Assembly: GCA_020630715.1 (NCBI GenBank)
Contig: JAHDIQ010000003.1
Coordinates: forward strand, 189,541 to 253,540
Origin: Nonlabens sp.
GTDB lineage: Bacteria > Bacteroidota > Bacteroidia > Flavobacteriales > Flavobacteriaceae
Reading direction: 5' to 3'
Length of the DNA: 64,000 nucleotides
Shown: positions 8,076 through 15,544 of the stretch, piece after piece
Layout of the letters: each line of letters starts with the position of its first letter
Numbering within the stretch: position 1 is the first letter of the stretch
Made by a program: the position numbers and the translations under genes
Notes under the pieces: model-generated
Database searches by the model: none
Told to the model about the DNA's origin: nothing
Seen by the model: only the letters and a program-made list of their open reading frames with translations

Positions 8076-9056
8076 CTATGATAATTGTTTTGCTAAATCA
8101 ATAAGTCTATTTGAATAGCCAGTTTCATTATCATACCAGCCTATCAATTTCACCATCTTACCTATGACACTAGTCATTTGAGAATCAAAGATGCAGGAAT
8201 AAGGACTGCCCGATATGTCAATAGAAACTAATGGTACGTTTGTGTAAGAGAATGTTGTAGGATTCGCTTTTGCAAAAGCGAGAAACGCATCATTTACCTC
8301 TTCAATAGAAGTATCACGTTTTACATTAATGGTCATATCTGTAAGACTACCATTAGGAACGGGAACGCGTATTCCACAACCACCTATGACATCACTTAAA
8401 TGTGGGAAAATTTTAGTTAACGCCTTTGCTGCTCCAGTTGTGGTAGGTACGATAGACTGTCCAGCCGCACGTGCACGACGTAAATCACGATGTGGTTGAT
8501 CGTGTAGACTCTGATCAGTAGTGTAGCTATGTACCGTAGTTATGTAAGCTTGTTCCACACCACATAATTCATCTAATACTTTTATCAATGGCGCTGCATT
8601 GTTTGTGGTACAACTCGCGTTAGAAATAATGGTGTCTGTAGTTTCTAGAATATGTTCATTAACGCCTAAAACTACCGTTTTAATATCGTCCTCTAGTGGC
8701 GGCGCGCTTAAGATTACCTTTTTTGCGCCGGCGTGAATATGCTTTTGAAGATCGGCATTAGTCTTAAACTTTCCGGTGGATTCTATAACGACGTCAATTC
8801 CAGACCAGTCTAGATCATCTAAACTTTTATGACTGCTGTATGCTACGATTTGATCTTCTATAGTTATGTGATCGCTATTAAATGAGACTTCTCGATCTAA
8901 AACACCATGAATAGAATCATACTTTAATAAATGCGACATGGTTTCAATAGAAGCAACATCATTAATCGCTACCACCTGAATATGTGGATCGTTTAAAGAT
9001 GTCCTTAAAAAAGTGCGTCCTATACGGCCAAAACCGTTGATGGCAATTTTAATCAT
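8076..9056 (-). CDS. gap: Glyceraldehyde-3-phosphate dehydrogenase
   Basis: This glycolytic/gluconeogenic enzyme converts glyceraldehyde-3-phosphate to 1,3-bisphosphoglycerate. The 326-residue protein has the Rossmann motif INGFGRIGR, catalytic Cys149 in SNASCTTN and catalytic His176 in TTVHSYT. The active-site block continues NAAP where most GAPDHs have a larger aliphatic residue, a small departure. The gene starts three bases after the lipA stop codon, so the two form an operon. A near copy of the 16-bp palindrome (8265-8280) encodes AFAKA. Confidence 0.94.
   Translation of the reverse strand: MIKIAINGFGRIGRTFLRTSLNDPHIQVVAINDVASIETMSHLLKYDSIHGVLDREVSFNSDHITIEDQIVAYSSHKSLDDLDWSGIDVVIESTGKFKTNADLQKHIHAGAKKVILSAPPLEDDIKTVVLGVNEHILETTDTIISNASCTTNNAAPLIKVLDELCGVEQAYITTVHSYTTDQSLHDQPHRDLRRARAAGQSIVPTTTGAAKALTKIFPHLSDVIGGCGIRVPVPNGSLTDMTINVKRDTSIEEVNDAFLAFAKANPTTFSYTNVPLVSIDISGSPYSCIFDSQMTSVIGKMVKLIGWYDNETGYSNRLIDLAKQLS
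8265..8280. repeat. Variant of the 16-bp palindrome in gap
   Basis: CGCTTTTGCAAAAGCG is still a perfect palindrome but has TGCA in the centre in place of CGCG. It is read as AFAKA in GAPDH. It may be a decayed or precursor form, or a chance match in a conserved protein segment. Confidence 0.5.
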
Positions 9057-9059
9057 TGA

Positions 9060-9935
9060 TTACAAAATATGCTTATGCGCTTTATAACTACTGCGCACTA
9101 AAGCACCACTTTCTACATGCCTAAAGCCCATTTCTAGACCTATCGTCTCGTACTTCTTGAATTGTTCTGGAGTAATAAATTCTTTAACCGGTAAATGTTT
9201 TTTAGATGGTTGCAAGTATTGACCTATTGTGACTACATCCACGTTGTTATCGCGTAAGTCTTGCATAGTTTGAATAACTTCTTCTTCTAACTCGCCTAAA
9301 CCTAGCATAATTCCAGATTTTGTACGATTGATTCCTTCTTGCTTTAAATAACGTAAAACTTCTAGACTGGTATCATACTTTGCCTGTATACGTACTTCAC
9401 GAGTAAGACGTCTTACGGTTTCCATATTGTGAGATACCACTTCTGGATTTGCTTCTACAATGCGGTCTATATTACGAGTGTTTCCTTGAAAATCAGGAAT
9501 TAAGGTTTCTAGAGTAGTTTCTGGATTCATACGGCGTATTGCTGCCACAGTTTCTTTCCAGATAATAGAACCCATATCTTTTAAATCGTCACGATCTACA
9601 CTGGTAATAACAGCATGTTTAATACCCATTAATTTGATAGAGCGTGCTACTTTTTCAGGCTCTGCCCAGTCTATAGCATCTGGTCGTCCTGTTTTTACAC
9701 CACAAAAACCGCAAGAACGCGTACAGGTATTTCCTAAGATCATGAACGTCGCCGTACCTTCTGTCCAGCATTCACCCATGTTAGGACAACTACCACTAGT
9801 ACAAATCGTATGTAAATCATACTTATCTACCAGACCGCGCAATTCTTTATACTTTTTCCCTACAGGAAGCTTAACGCGCAACCATTTAGGTTTGCCTTTT
9901 GCCGGTGGTGCTACAGATGCTGTTGATGTGTTCAT
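9060..9935 (-). CDS. lipA: Lipoyl synthase
   Basis: This radical SAM enzyme inserts two sulfurs into octanoyl groups on carrier proteins. The 291-residue protein carries both cluster motifs: Cys45, Cys50 and Cys56 (auxiliary cluster, [12 protein letters not shown]) and Cys71, Cys75 and Cys78 (radical SAM CxxxCxxC). The C-terminal RSSYKA supplies the conserved serine ligand. It is the first gene of a lipA-gap pair. A TAACTTTG box lies four bases upstream of the ATG. Confidence 0.97.
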   Translation of the reverse strand: MNTSTASVAPPAKGKPKWLRVKLPVGKKYKELRGLVDKYDLHTICTSGSCPNMGECWTEGTATFMILGNTCTRSCGFCGVKTGRPDAIDWAEPEKVARSIKLMGIKHAVITSVDRDDLKDMGSIIWKETVAAIRRMNPETTLETLIPDFQGNTRNIDRIVEANPEVVSHNMETVRRLTREVRIQAKYDTSLEVLRYLKQEGINRTKSGIMLGLGELEEEVIQTMQDLRDNNVDVVTIGQYLQPSKKHLPVKEFITPEQFKKYETIGLEMGFRHVESGALVRSSYKAHKHIL

Positions 9936-9939
9936 ATCA

Positions 9940-9947
9940 CAAAGTTA
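9940..9947 (-). promoter_or_regulatory. -7 promoter box of lipA-gap
   Basis: On the minus strand this reads TAACTTTG, a full match to TAnnTTTG, four bases before the lipA start. The -33 element is weak. Confidence 0.45.
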
Positions 9948-10000
9948 CTAATTAGAGGTCTATCAGAATCCATGCAGTCGTTAAAAATGCGTGAAACTAA

Positions 10001-11104
10001 CTATTTCCATCGCTTTGGCGGATTTGTAGTATTACTAAAAAACAAACCTAGTTGTGTAAAAATTAATAAGAGTTCAAGGAATGGTAAAATGTAGATGATA
10101 CCGCTTTCGCGAAAGCGTAATAAACCTCTACCTACAACGATACACACGATCAAATATCTTAAGAGAACAATACCCAAAGCAATCATCCAGTTACCGAAAA
10201 TAAATGCCGTTATAGCACTCAATATAAACCCAATCTGGCTGAGGTAAAAAAGTCCTAATAAGAACTTGTGTTTTTTCTTATAGTGTTTTGAAGTATTGAC
10301 ATGGCGTCGTTTTTGCGTCCACCATGCAGACCATGTATTTTTTGCTTCACTAGTTGTAAAACTATCAGGATGTAAACTTACCGTCGTGTTTTTATGAGTC
10401 GCTGCTTGATTCACAAAAAGGTCATCATCACCGCCTAAAATATTCATGTGATTCATAAAACCACGCACGTCATAAAACTGTTTTGAAGTATAGGCTAGAT
10501 TACGACCTACGCCCATATAGGGATTACCATATAAGGCATAGCTCATATATTGTAACGCTGTCATTCCTGTTTCATAACGCACTAGCGCGTTAAGCAAGGA
10601 ATTCTTTTTTCTAGCATAACCACCATATCCTAAAACAATGGTTTTTTCCTGATGTAGATGAAATGCTATATGGCTAAGCCATTGATCGCTTGCTGGTCTA
10701 CAATCTGCATCAATAAATACTAGTTTGTTATGAATCGCTTTTTTAATTCCTAGCGTTAGTGCGTATTTTTTGTTTCCCCAGAAGCTTTCATTATTCTCTA
10801 CGTTGACTTTAACAACGCGAGAATCTTGTGCTTGAAATTCTTCAATGACATCTAGAGTATCGTCAATAGAAGCATCGTTGATGAGAATAATTTCAAAATT
10901 AGGGTGATCTTGTTGAAGTAATAAAGGGACGAGTTCTTTAAGATTTTCTTGTTCGTTTTTTGAACAAACGATAACAGATACAGGTTCCTTTGATGGAACT
11001 AAATCTACGATTTTTGAAAATCCTAATCGTGCAAAGAAGAAATAGTAGATAAGGTTAAGCAAGGTAAATCCCGCCAAAACCATCACAGCAATATCTAGCT
11101 CCAT
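10001..11104 (-). CDS. Family 2 glycosyltransferase, membrane-anchored
   Basis: A 367-residue GT-A type glycosyltransferase. After an N-terminal membrane segment come SVIVCSKNEQENL, INDASIDDT, FIDADCRPAS (metal-binding DxD-like) and later TQKRRH, matching the (Q/R)xxRW-type acceptor motif. Two to three membrane helices follow at the C-terminus. The substrate cannot be read from the sequence. It follows a small membrane/Cys protein gene by seven bases. A palindrome copy (10102-10117) encodes LLRFRESGI between the last helices. Confidence 0.88.
   Translation of the reverse strand: MELDIAVMVLAGFTLLNLIYYFFFARLGFSKIVDLVPSKEPVSVIVCSKNEQENLKELVPLLLQQDHPNFEIILINDASIDDTLDVIEEFQAQDSRVVKVNVENNESFWGNKKYALTLGIKKAIHNKLVFIDADCRPASDQWLSHIAFHLHQEKTIVLGYGGYARKKNSLLNALVRYETGMTALQYMSYALYGNPYMGVGRNLAYTSKQFYDVRGFMNHMNILGGDDDLFVNQAATHKNTTVSLHPDSFTTSEAKNTWSAWWTQKRRHVNTSKHYKKKHKFLLGLFYLSQIGFILSAITAFIFGNWMIALGIVLLRYLIVCIVVGRGLLRFRESGIIYILPFLELLLIFTQLGLFFSNTTNPPKRWK
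10102..10117. repeat. 16-bp palindrome, copy in the glycosyltransferase gene
   Basis: Exact copy, read as RFRES in the minus-strand frame and placed in a short loop between C-terminal membrane helices. It is followed by TAATAA on the plus strand, matching the TTA flank seen at other copies. Confidence 0.95.
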
Positions 11105-11111
11105 AAGTGAC

Positions 11112-11315
11112 TTATGATTCTAATTCTGGATTTTTACAGTCTTGTTCTTCTGGTAATTTACCACACATACCGCAGGCTTCACCATCTTTATTTAAGAAAG
11201 GATTTTGGCTGGCGCAAGTTCCTGCAAATTTACCGTCTTTTTTACCCCATATTTTTATGGCGATTCCAGCAAATCCTAATGCTAATAATGCTATTGTTAT
11301 TAATGCTAATTTCAT
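11112..11315 (-). CDS. Small membrane-anchored Cys-rich protein
   Basis: A 67-residue protein with one N-terminal hydrophobic helix (about residues 3-22) that ends in a basic stretch, then a short soluble part with TCASQNP and ACGMCGKLPEEQDC. The four cysteines could bind metal or form disulfides. Similar small membrane or secreted proteins occur in Flavobacteriia, with no known role. It is upstream of the glycosyltransferase and likely co-transcribed. A TAAATTTG box lies four bases before the ATG. Confidence 0.75.
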   Translation of the reverse strand: MKLALITIALLALGFAGIAIKIWGKKDGKFAGTCASQNPFLNKDGEACGMCGKLPEEQDCKNPELES

Positions 11316-11319
11316 GATG

Positions 11320-11327
11320 CAAATTTA
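11320..11327 (-). promoter_or_regulatory. -7 promoter box of the small Cys-rich protein gene
   Basis: The minus strand reads TAAATTTG (TAnnTTTG), four bases before the start codon of the 67-residue protein. Confidence 0.45.
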
Positions 11328-11375
11328 CAAAATAGGGATCATACTATGGTTGATCTTCACATAGATTTAGTTGAT

Positions 11376-12407
11376 CTACTCATTGATAAGATTCACCTCT
11401 GTATCGATTTCAATGCCATAACGATCTTTTACGGCTTGCTGTATGGTTCTAGCTACCTGTAAAACCTCGCTACCAGTCGCCTCACCATGATTTACTAACA
11501 CCAGCGCTTGTTTATCATGTATGCCAGCATCACCATAGCGTTTGCCTTTAAAACCGCAACGGTCTATTAGCCATCCAGCTGGTACTTTTACTAGTGAATC
11601 ATTTACTGGGTAATGTGGTAATTCTGGATGCATCCGCAATAGATCATCATAAATCTCTTTTTTAATAATTGGGTTTTTAAAGAAGCTACCACTGTTTCCT
11701 AAGATCTTAGAATCTGGTAGTTTACTACTGCGTATGTTAACGACAGCTCGTGCTACTTTTTCAATAGATAATGAACCGTCTAACTGTTCTAGTTCGTTTT
11801 GAATCGCACCATAGCTGGTTTTAAAATCGTAGTTATCCGTTTTATTTAAGTTGGTTAGTTTAAAAGTAACGGCAGTAATCACATACTGTCCACGAGCTTC
11901 ATTCTTAAAAATACTATCGCGGTAACCAAATTGACAGTCGGCTAGGGAAAGTTGTTTGTGTTCACCAGTTTTAATATCAATGACATCGCAGGAGTGAAAG
12001 ACATCTTTTAACTCTATGCCGTAAGCACCTATGTTTTGAATAGGTGAGGTGCCTACATTTCCTGGTATTAAAGCTAGATTTTCTATTCCAGCCCAGTTGT
12101 TTTCAATACAGTGCATCACAAACTCATGCCAGTTTTCACCAGCCATAGAGGTTACTAAAATATGATCCTTATTTTCTTCTAAGATTTCAATTCCCTTAAT
12201 ATTAAGATGTAGAACTGGTTTTTCAATATCTTTTAAGATCAACATGTTGCTTCCGCCACCTAGCAAGAACACTTCCTGGTCATGGTAGTAACTTAATGCA
12301 TCAGTTAATTGAGTAACTGTGGTGATGTTAGTATACGCTTTCGCGAAAGCGGAAATACCAAACGTATTGTGCTCTTTAAGATTGATCTGTGATTGAATAT
12401 GAATCAC
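11376..12407 (-). CDS. murB: UDP-N-acetylenolpyruvoylglucosamine reductase
   Basis: MurB reduces UDP-GlcNAc-enolpyruvate to UDP-MurNAc, a cytoplasmic step of peptidoglycan synthesis. The 343-residue protein has the FAD-binding LGGGSNMLI, IPGNVGTSPIQNIGAYG, GYRDSIFK and the active-site segment GNSGSFFKNP of type I MurB. It starts with GTG at 12407, in a GTGA overlap with the stop codon of the upstream aminotransferase gene, which suggests coupled translation. A palindrome copy near the N-terminus encodes AFAKA. Confidence 0.95.
   Translation of the reverse strand: MIHIQSQINLKEHNTFGISAFAKAYTNITTVTQLTDALSYYHDQEVFLLGGGSNMLILKDIEKPVLHLNIKGIEILEENKDHILVTSMAGENWHEFVMHCIENNWAGIENLALIPGNVGTSPIQNIGAYGIELKDVFHSCDVIDIKTGEHKQLSLADCQFGYRDSIFKNEARGQYVITAVTFKLTNLNKTDNYDFKTSYGAIQNELEQLDGSLSIEKVARAVVNIRSSKLPDSKILGNSGSFFKNPIIKKEIYDDLLRMHPELPHYPVNDSLVKVPAGWLIDRCGFKGKRYGDAGIHDKQALVLVNHGEATGSEVLQVARTIQQAVKDRYGIEIDTEVNLINE
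12336..12351. repeat. 16-bp palindrome, copy in murB
   Basis: Exact copy, read as AFAKA at about residues 20-24 of MurB. It is preceded by TATA and followed by GAAATACC, matching the flanks of other copies. Confidence 0.95.
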
Positions 12408-13594
12408 GAGTTATACACTTTTAAGGCTTCATCTAATATACGAACTGCTTTTAAAAGGGATTCTATTTCTAGGACGTAAGCGATGCGTATCTGGTTTTTT
12501 CCCATTCCTGGTGTGCTATAAAATCCTGCTGCTGGTGCTACCATTATGGTGGCGCCATCTAGTTCAAAATTCTCGAGCATCCATTGTGCAAATACATCTG
12601 TATCATCTACTGGTAATTGTGCGACGCAATAAAATGCACCACCTGGATTTGCTACCTTTACACCTTCAATGTTTTTAAGTCCGTTGATAAGAATGTCGCG
12701 ACGTTCTATGTATTCATGAATAACCTCATCAAAATATTGTTGAGTGGTATCCAGAGCAGCTTCTGCAGCTATTTGAGCAAACGTAGGCGGACTTAATCTG
12801 GCTTGTGCAAATTTCATGGCAGCTGCCATAACATCTTTGTTTTTTGAAACCATACATCCTATACGTGCACCGCACATACTGTAACGTTTTGAAACAGAAT
12901 CTATCATGATAGCGTGGTCTTCTAATCCTGGCTGATTCATAACAGATAAATGAACACGACCGTCATAAGCAAATTCACGATACACCTCATCTGCCACTAG
13001 GAAAAGATCATGTTTTTTAACTAGCGCTGCTAGTTGATCCATTTCTTCCTGAGTGTATAAATATCCTGTTGGATTTCCTGGATTACAAATTAATATGGCT
13101 TTAGTTTTATCGTTGATTAATTTTTCAAATTCGCTGATTGCAGGAAGGGAAAAATTAGAATCGATATCAGTAGGAATAGGTTTTACAGTTACACCACTAG
13201 CTGTTGCAAAACCATTATAGTTTGCATAAAAAGGTTCTGGAATAATAACTTCATCACCTGCGTCACAAATACTTCCCATCGTAAACAGTAGTGCTTCACT
13301 ACCACCAGTGGATACAATAATATCATCTACAGTAACGTCCATATTGATTTCATTATAATGAGCAGCTAGTTTTATGCGATAGCTTTCATTACCAGCACTA
13401 TGACTATACGCTAATACATCCATGTTTGTCTCCTTTACCGCATTAATGGCTTGTGCAGGTGTTTTAATATCTGGTTGTCCTATATTTAATTGAAAAATGT
13501 GAGTTCCTCTTTTCTTAGCAGCCTCTGCAAATGGCACTAACTTACGTACTGGAGAAGAAGGCATCGCGATACCTTTTTGAGAAATCTGTGGCAT
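12404..13594 (-). CDS. PLP-dependent aminotransferase, class I (aspartate-type)
   Basis: A 396-residue fold-type I aminotransferase. It has NPGNPTGYLYT (cofactor-binding Asn), VADEVYREF (Asp and Tyr contacts) and SVSKRYSMCGARIG with the PLP lysine in SVSKR. It resembles the aspartate/aromatic AspC group of Bacteroidota, but substrate specificity is not certain. It is the first gene of a two-gene unit with murB. A TACATTTG box (13618-13611, minus) lies 16 bases upstream. Confidence 0.9.
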   Translation of the reverse strand: MPQISQKGIAMPSSPVRKLVPFAEAAKKRGTHIFQLNIGQPDIKTPAQAINAVKETNMDVLAYSHSAGNESYRIKLAAHYNEINMDVTVDDIIVSTGGSEALLFTMGSICDAGDEVIIPEPFYANYNGFATASGVTVKPIPTDIDSNFSLPAISEFEKLINDKTKAILICNPGNPTGYLYTQEEMDQLAALVKKHDLFLVADEVYREFAYDGRVHLSVMNQPGLEDHAIMIDSVSKRYSMCGARIGCMVSKNKDVMAAAMKFAQARLSPPTFAQIAAEAALDTTQQYFDEVIHEYIERRDILINGLKNIEGVKVANPGGAFYCVAQLPVDDTDVFAQWMLENFELDGATIMVAPAAGFYSTPGMGKNQIRIAYVLEIESLLKAVRILDEALKVYNS

Positions 13595-13662
13595 GGTGTA
13601 ATTTTTGTTACAAATGTACTACGACTATGGTAGTTGTGAAAGCCCTTAAGAATACCTTATAT

Positions 13663-13670
13663 TAGGTTTG
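13663..13670 (+). promoter_or_regulatory. -7 promoter box of the aspartyl protease gene
   Basis: TAGGTTTG is a full TAnnTTTG match and ends two bases before the ATG at 13673, implying a leaderless transcript. Confidence 0.45.
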
Positions 13671-13672
13671 TA

Positions 13673-15010
13673 ATGAAATATGTTGTTTTAACTTTTGTTT
13701 GTTTTCTTGGATGTTGTTTTAGTGGTGCACAAAGCAATGGATTTACCTTGGTAGAAGGTGTTGATAAATTTCAGATACCGTTTCAAATACATGGTAATCA
13801 AATAATAGTACCAGTAAAAGTTAATGGTGTTCAGTTGAATTTTGCACTTGATTCAGGATCTTCTAAGTCAATTATTTTTGACTTTAATGGAATAGACTCT
13901 TTAAATATTCAAATGGGCAGAAAATTAAAATATGCGGGATTTGGAGAAAAAGAATATTTTGAAGCCTACTATAGTGAGAATAATTACTTAAGTATTTTTA
14001 ATAACTACATCAATTCTAATTCTGAAATTCTGGTAATGATTGATGATAATTTCAGTATTTCTGACAGAATAGGTTATCCAGTGAATGGAATTATAGGGAT
14101 GGATTTTTTTAAGGAGAATTTAGTTCATATTGATAATGAAAATTTTAAAATAACCATATATCGTCACGGTTCAAAACTACCTCGTAAAATCAAGCGATTA
14201 GAACCTTTTGATATCCGACTTATTGATGGAAAGCCTTATGTAAAAGTGATTCTCAATAATGAAGATACAAAATTAGAATTATCCACAATGCTGGATACTG
14301 GTAGTAGCGACGCGTTATTGCTTTTCAATTTGGGCGAGTCGAGTTTTAAGGTTCCAACTAAAGGATTTAGAGATTATCTAGGTTATGGGATGAATGGTAA
14401 AATTTTTGGAATGCGCACAAAATTAGACGCCTTAAATCTGTGGGGTCAAGTTCTTGCTAAAGTAACGCTCTCTATACCTTTTAATAATTACGTCTCTAAC
14501 GAAAAACAATTAGGTAAAAATTATGGTTCAATAGGCATGGAAATCATGAGAAGATTCAATCTTACTTTTGATTATAAAAATAATTTGATTTATGCTTATC
14601 CCTTAAACGGATTAAAAGATGGTTTTTTCTACAATATGACAGGTATAGCAGTTAAAAAGGATGGGTATGAAATCGATGCTAGATTAGAACAAACTACAGA
14701 AGAAAAAGCACAAGGTTTTTATAAAAGTCATGACGGTCAGGTTAGTTTAAATCTTTATGCCAAATTAAAATATAAAAAAATACCTAATTTAATTGTAGAA
14801 TCAGTAGCTCAAGGATCTATAGCTTTTAACAATGATATTTATGAAGGAGATCAAATTATAAAGGCTAATGGTTTTTTAAAACATCAATTATCTATTCAAA
14901 AGCTTAGTGATCTTTTCCATTCAAACCCATATTCAACCTTAAAGCTCACTATTTTAAGAGATGGCATTAAATTAAAAAAGGAACTAAAATTAGTTCCTTT
15001 AATAGATTGA
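13673..15010 (+). CDS. Secreted retropepsin-like aspartyl protease with PDZ domain
   Basis: A 445-residue protein with an N-terminal signal peptide ending near FSGAQS. Two aspartyl protease motifs, ALDSGSS (about residue 63) and LDTGSS (about residue 207), lie in two beta-rich halves. The last 90 residues (PNLIVESVAQGSIA to the end) look like a PDZ domain. This layout matches secreted flavobacterial proteins annotated as aspartyl protease family. It is probably periplasmic, with unknown substrate. Its 3' end contains the terminator hairpin of the convergent DUF1573 gene. Confidence 0.88.
   Translation: MKYVVLTFVCFLGCCFSGAQSNGFTLVEGVDKFQIPFQIHGNQIIVPVKVNGVQLNFALDSGSSKSIIFDFNGIDSLNIQMGRKLKYAGFGEKEYFEAYYSENNYLSIFNNYINSNSEILVMIDDNFSISDRIGYPVNGIIGMDFFKENLVHIDNENFKITIYRHGSKLPRKIKRLEPFDIRLIDGKPYVKVILNNEDTKLELSTMLDTGSSDALLLFNLGESSFKVPTKGFRDYLGYGMNGKIFGMRTKLDALNLWGQVLAKVTLSIPFNNYVSNEKQLGKNYGSIGMEIMRRFNLTFDYKNNLIYAYPLNGLKDGFFYNMTGIAVKKDGYEIDARLEQTTEEKAQGFYKSHDGQVSLNLYAKLKYKKIPNLIVESVAQGSIAFNNDIYEGDQIIKANGFLKHQLSIQKLSDLFHSNPYSTLKLTILRDGIKLKKELKLVPLID
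14971..15000 (-). terminator. Terminator of the DUF1573 gene, inside the protease coding end
   Basis: Arms 14977-14986 and 14991-15000 are exact inverted repeats with a 4-base loop. On the minus strand the stem is followed by a run of T. It lies 26 bases past the stop of the minus-strand DUF1573 gene and within the last codons of the plus-strand protease gene. It may act in both directions, although the plus strand has only a short T run. Confidence 0.75.
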
Positions 15011-15025
15011 TATGTAACCTGAATA

Positions 15026-15433
15026 TTATTCTTTAACCTCTGGTGCTAGAACTTCACCTTTAAGATTAAGTGGTATTAGTTTTTCTTTTGTATTTGCTAC
15101 TACGGTAATCGTTTTTACTATAGGACCTACTTTATTTGTGTCATATTTTACGTCAATATGTTCACTTTCACCTGGCATGATAGGTTCTTCAGGTTGATAC
15201 ACGATATCGCAACTACAAGCACTGTAAATAGAATATATTTTTAATGGATGCTCACCAGCATTAGTAAATTCAAAGGTTCTCACACCATCGCTTCCTTTGT
15301 CTATTTTACCATAATCTACGGTCGTTTCTTTAAATTCAATTACAGTGTCTTTATCTAGTGTTGAAGTGGTTTGTGCCACCGCAACAGAAGTAAAAGCTAT
15401 CGTTAATAAGAGTAAAATCCTTTTCATTGTCAT
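15026..15433 (-). CDS. DUF1573 domain-containing secreted protein
   Basis: A 135-residue protein with a signal peptide (MKRILLLLTIAFTSVAVA, from Met3) and a single Ig-like DUF1573 domain. Typical features are DYGKIDKGSDGVRTFEFTN, CSCDIVYQPEEPIMPGE and VKYDTNKVGP. These domains are common in Bacteroidota envelope proteins with no proven function. The true start may be the second ATG at 15427. It converges on the protease gene. Confidence 0.88.
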   Translation of the reverse strand: MTMKRILLLLTIAFTSVAVAQTTSTLDKDTVIEFKETTVDYGKIDKGSDGVRTFEFTNAGEHPLKIYSIYSACSCDIVYQPEEPIMPGESEHIDVKYDTNKVGPIVKTITVVANTKEKLIPLNLKGEVLAPEVKE

Positions 15434-15507
15434 TTATTTTGAACATTTAAAAGTAAATAATCACTTTTAAACCATGCGTTAATGTTAGGTATTATTTAAG
15501 TTAATAG

Positions 15508-15515
15508 TACTTTTG
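15508..15515 (+). promoter_or_regulatory. -7 promoter box of valS
   Basis: TACTTTTG matches TAnnTTTG and ends 29 bases before the valS ATG, leaving room for a short 5' leader. Confidence 0.5.
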
Positions 15516-15544
15516 TCGATGAAATTTCAAAAACTAAGCCAAAG

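Noticed and set aside
15481-15544. T-box riboswitch before valS
   Set aside because: The 5' region is too short and lacks stem I or a T-box sequence; only a promoter box was seen.
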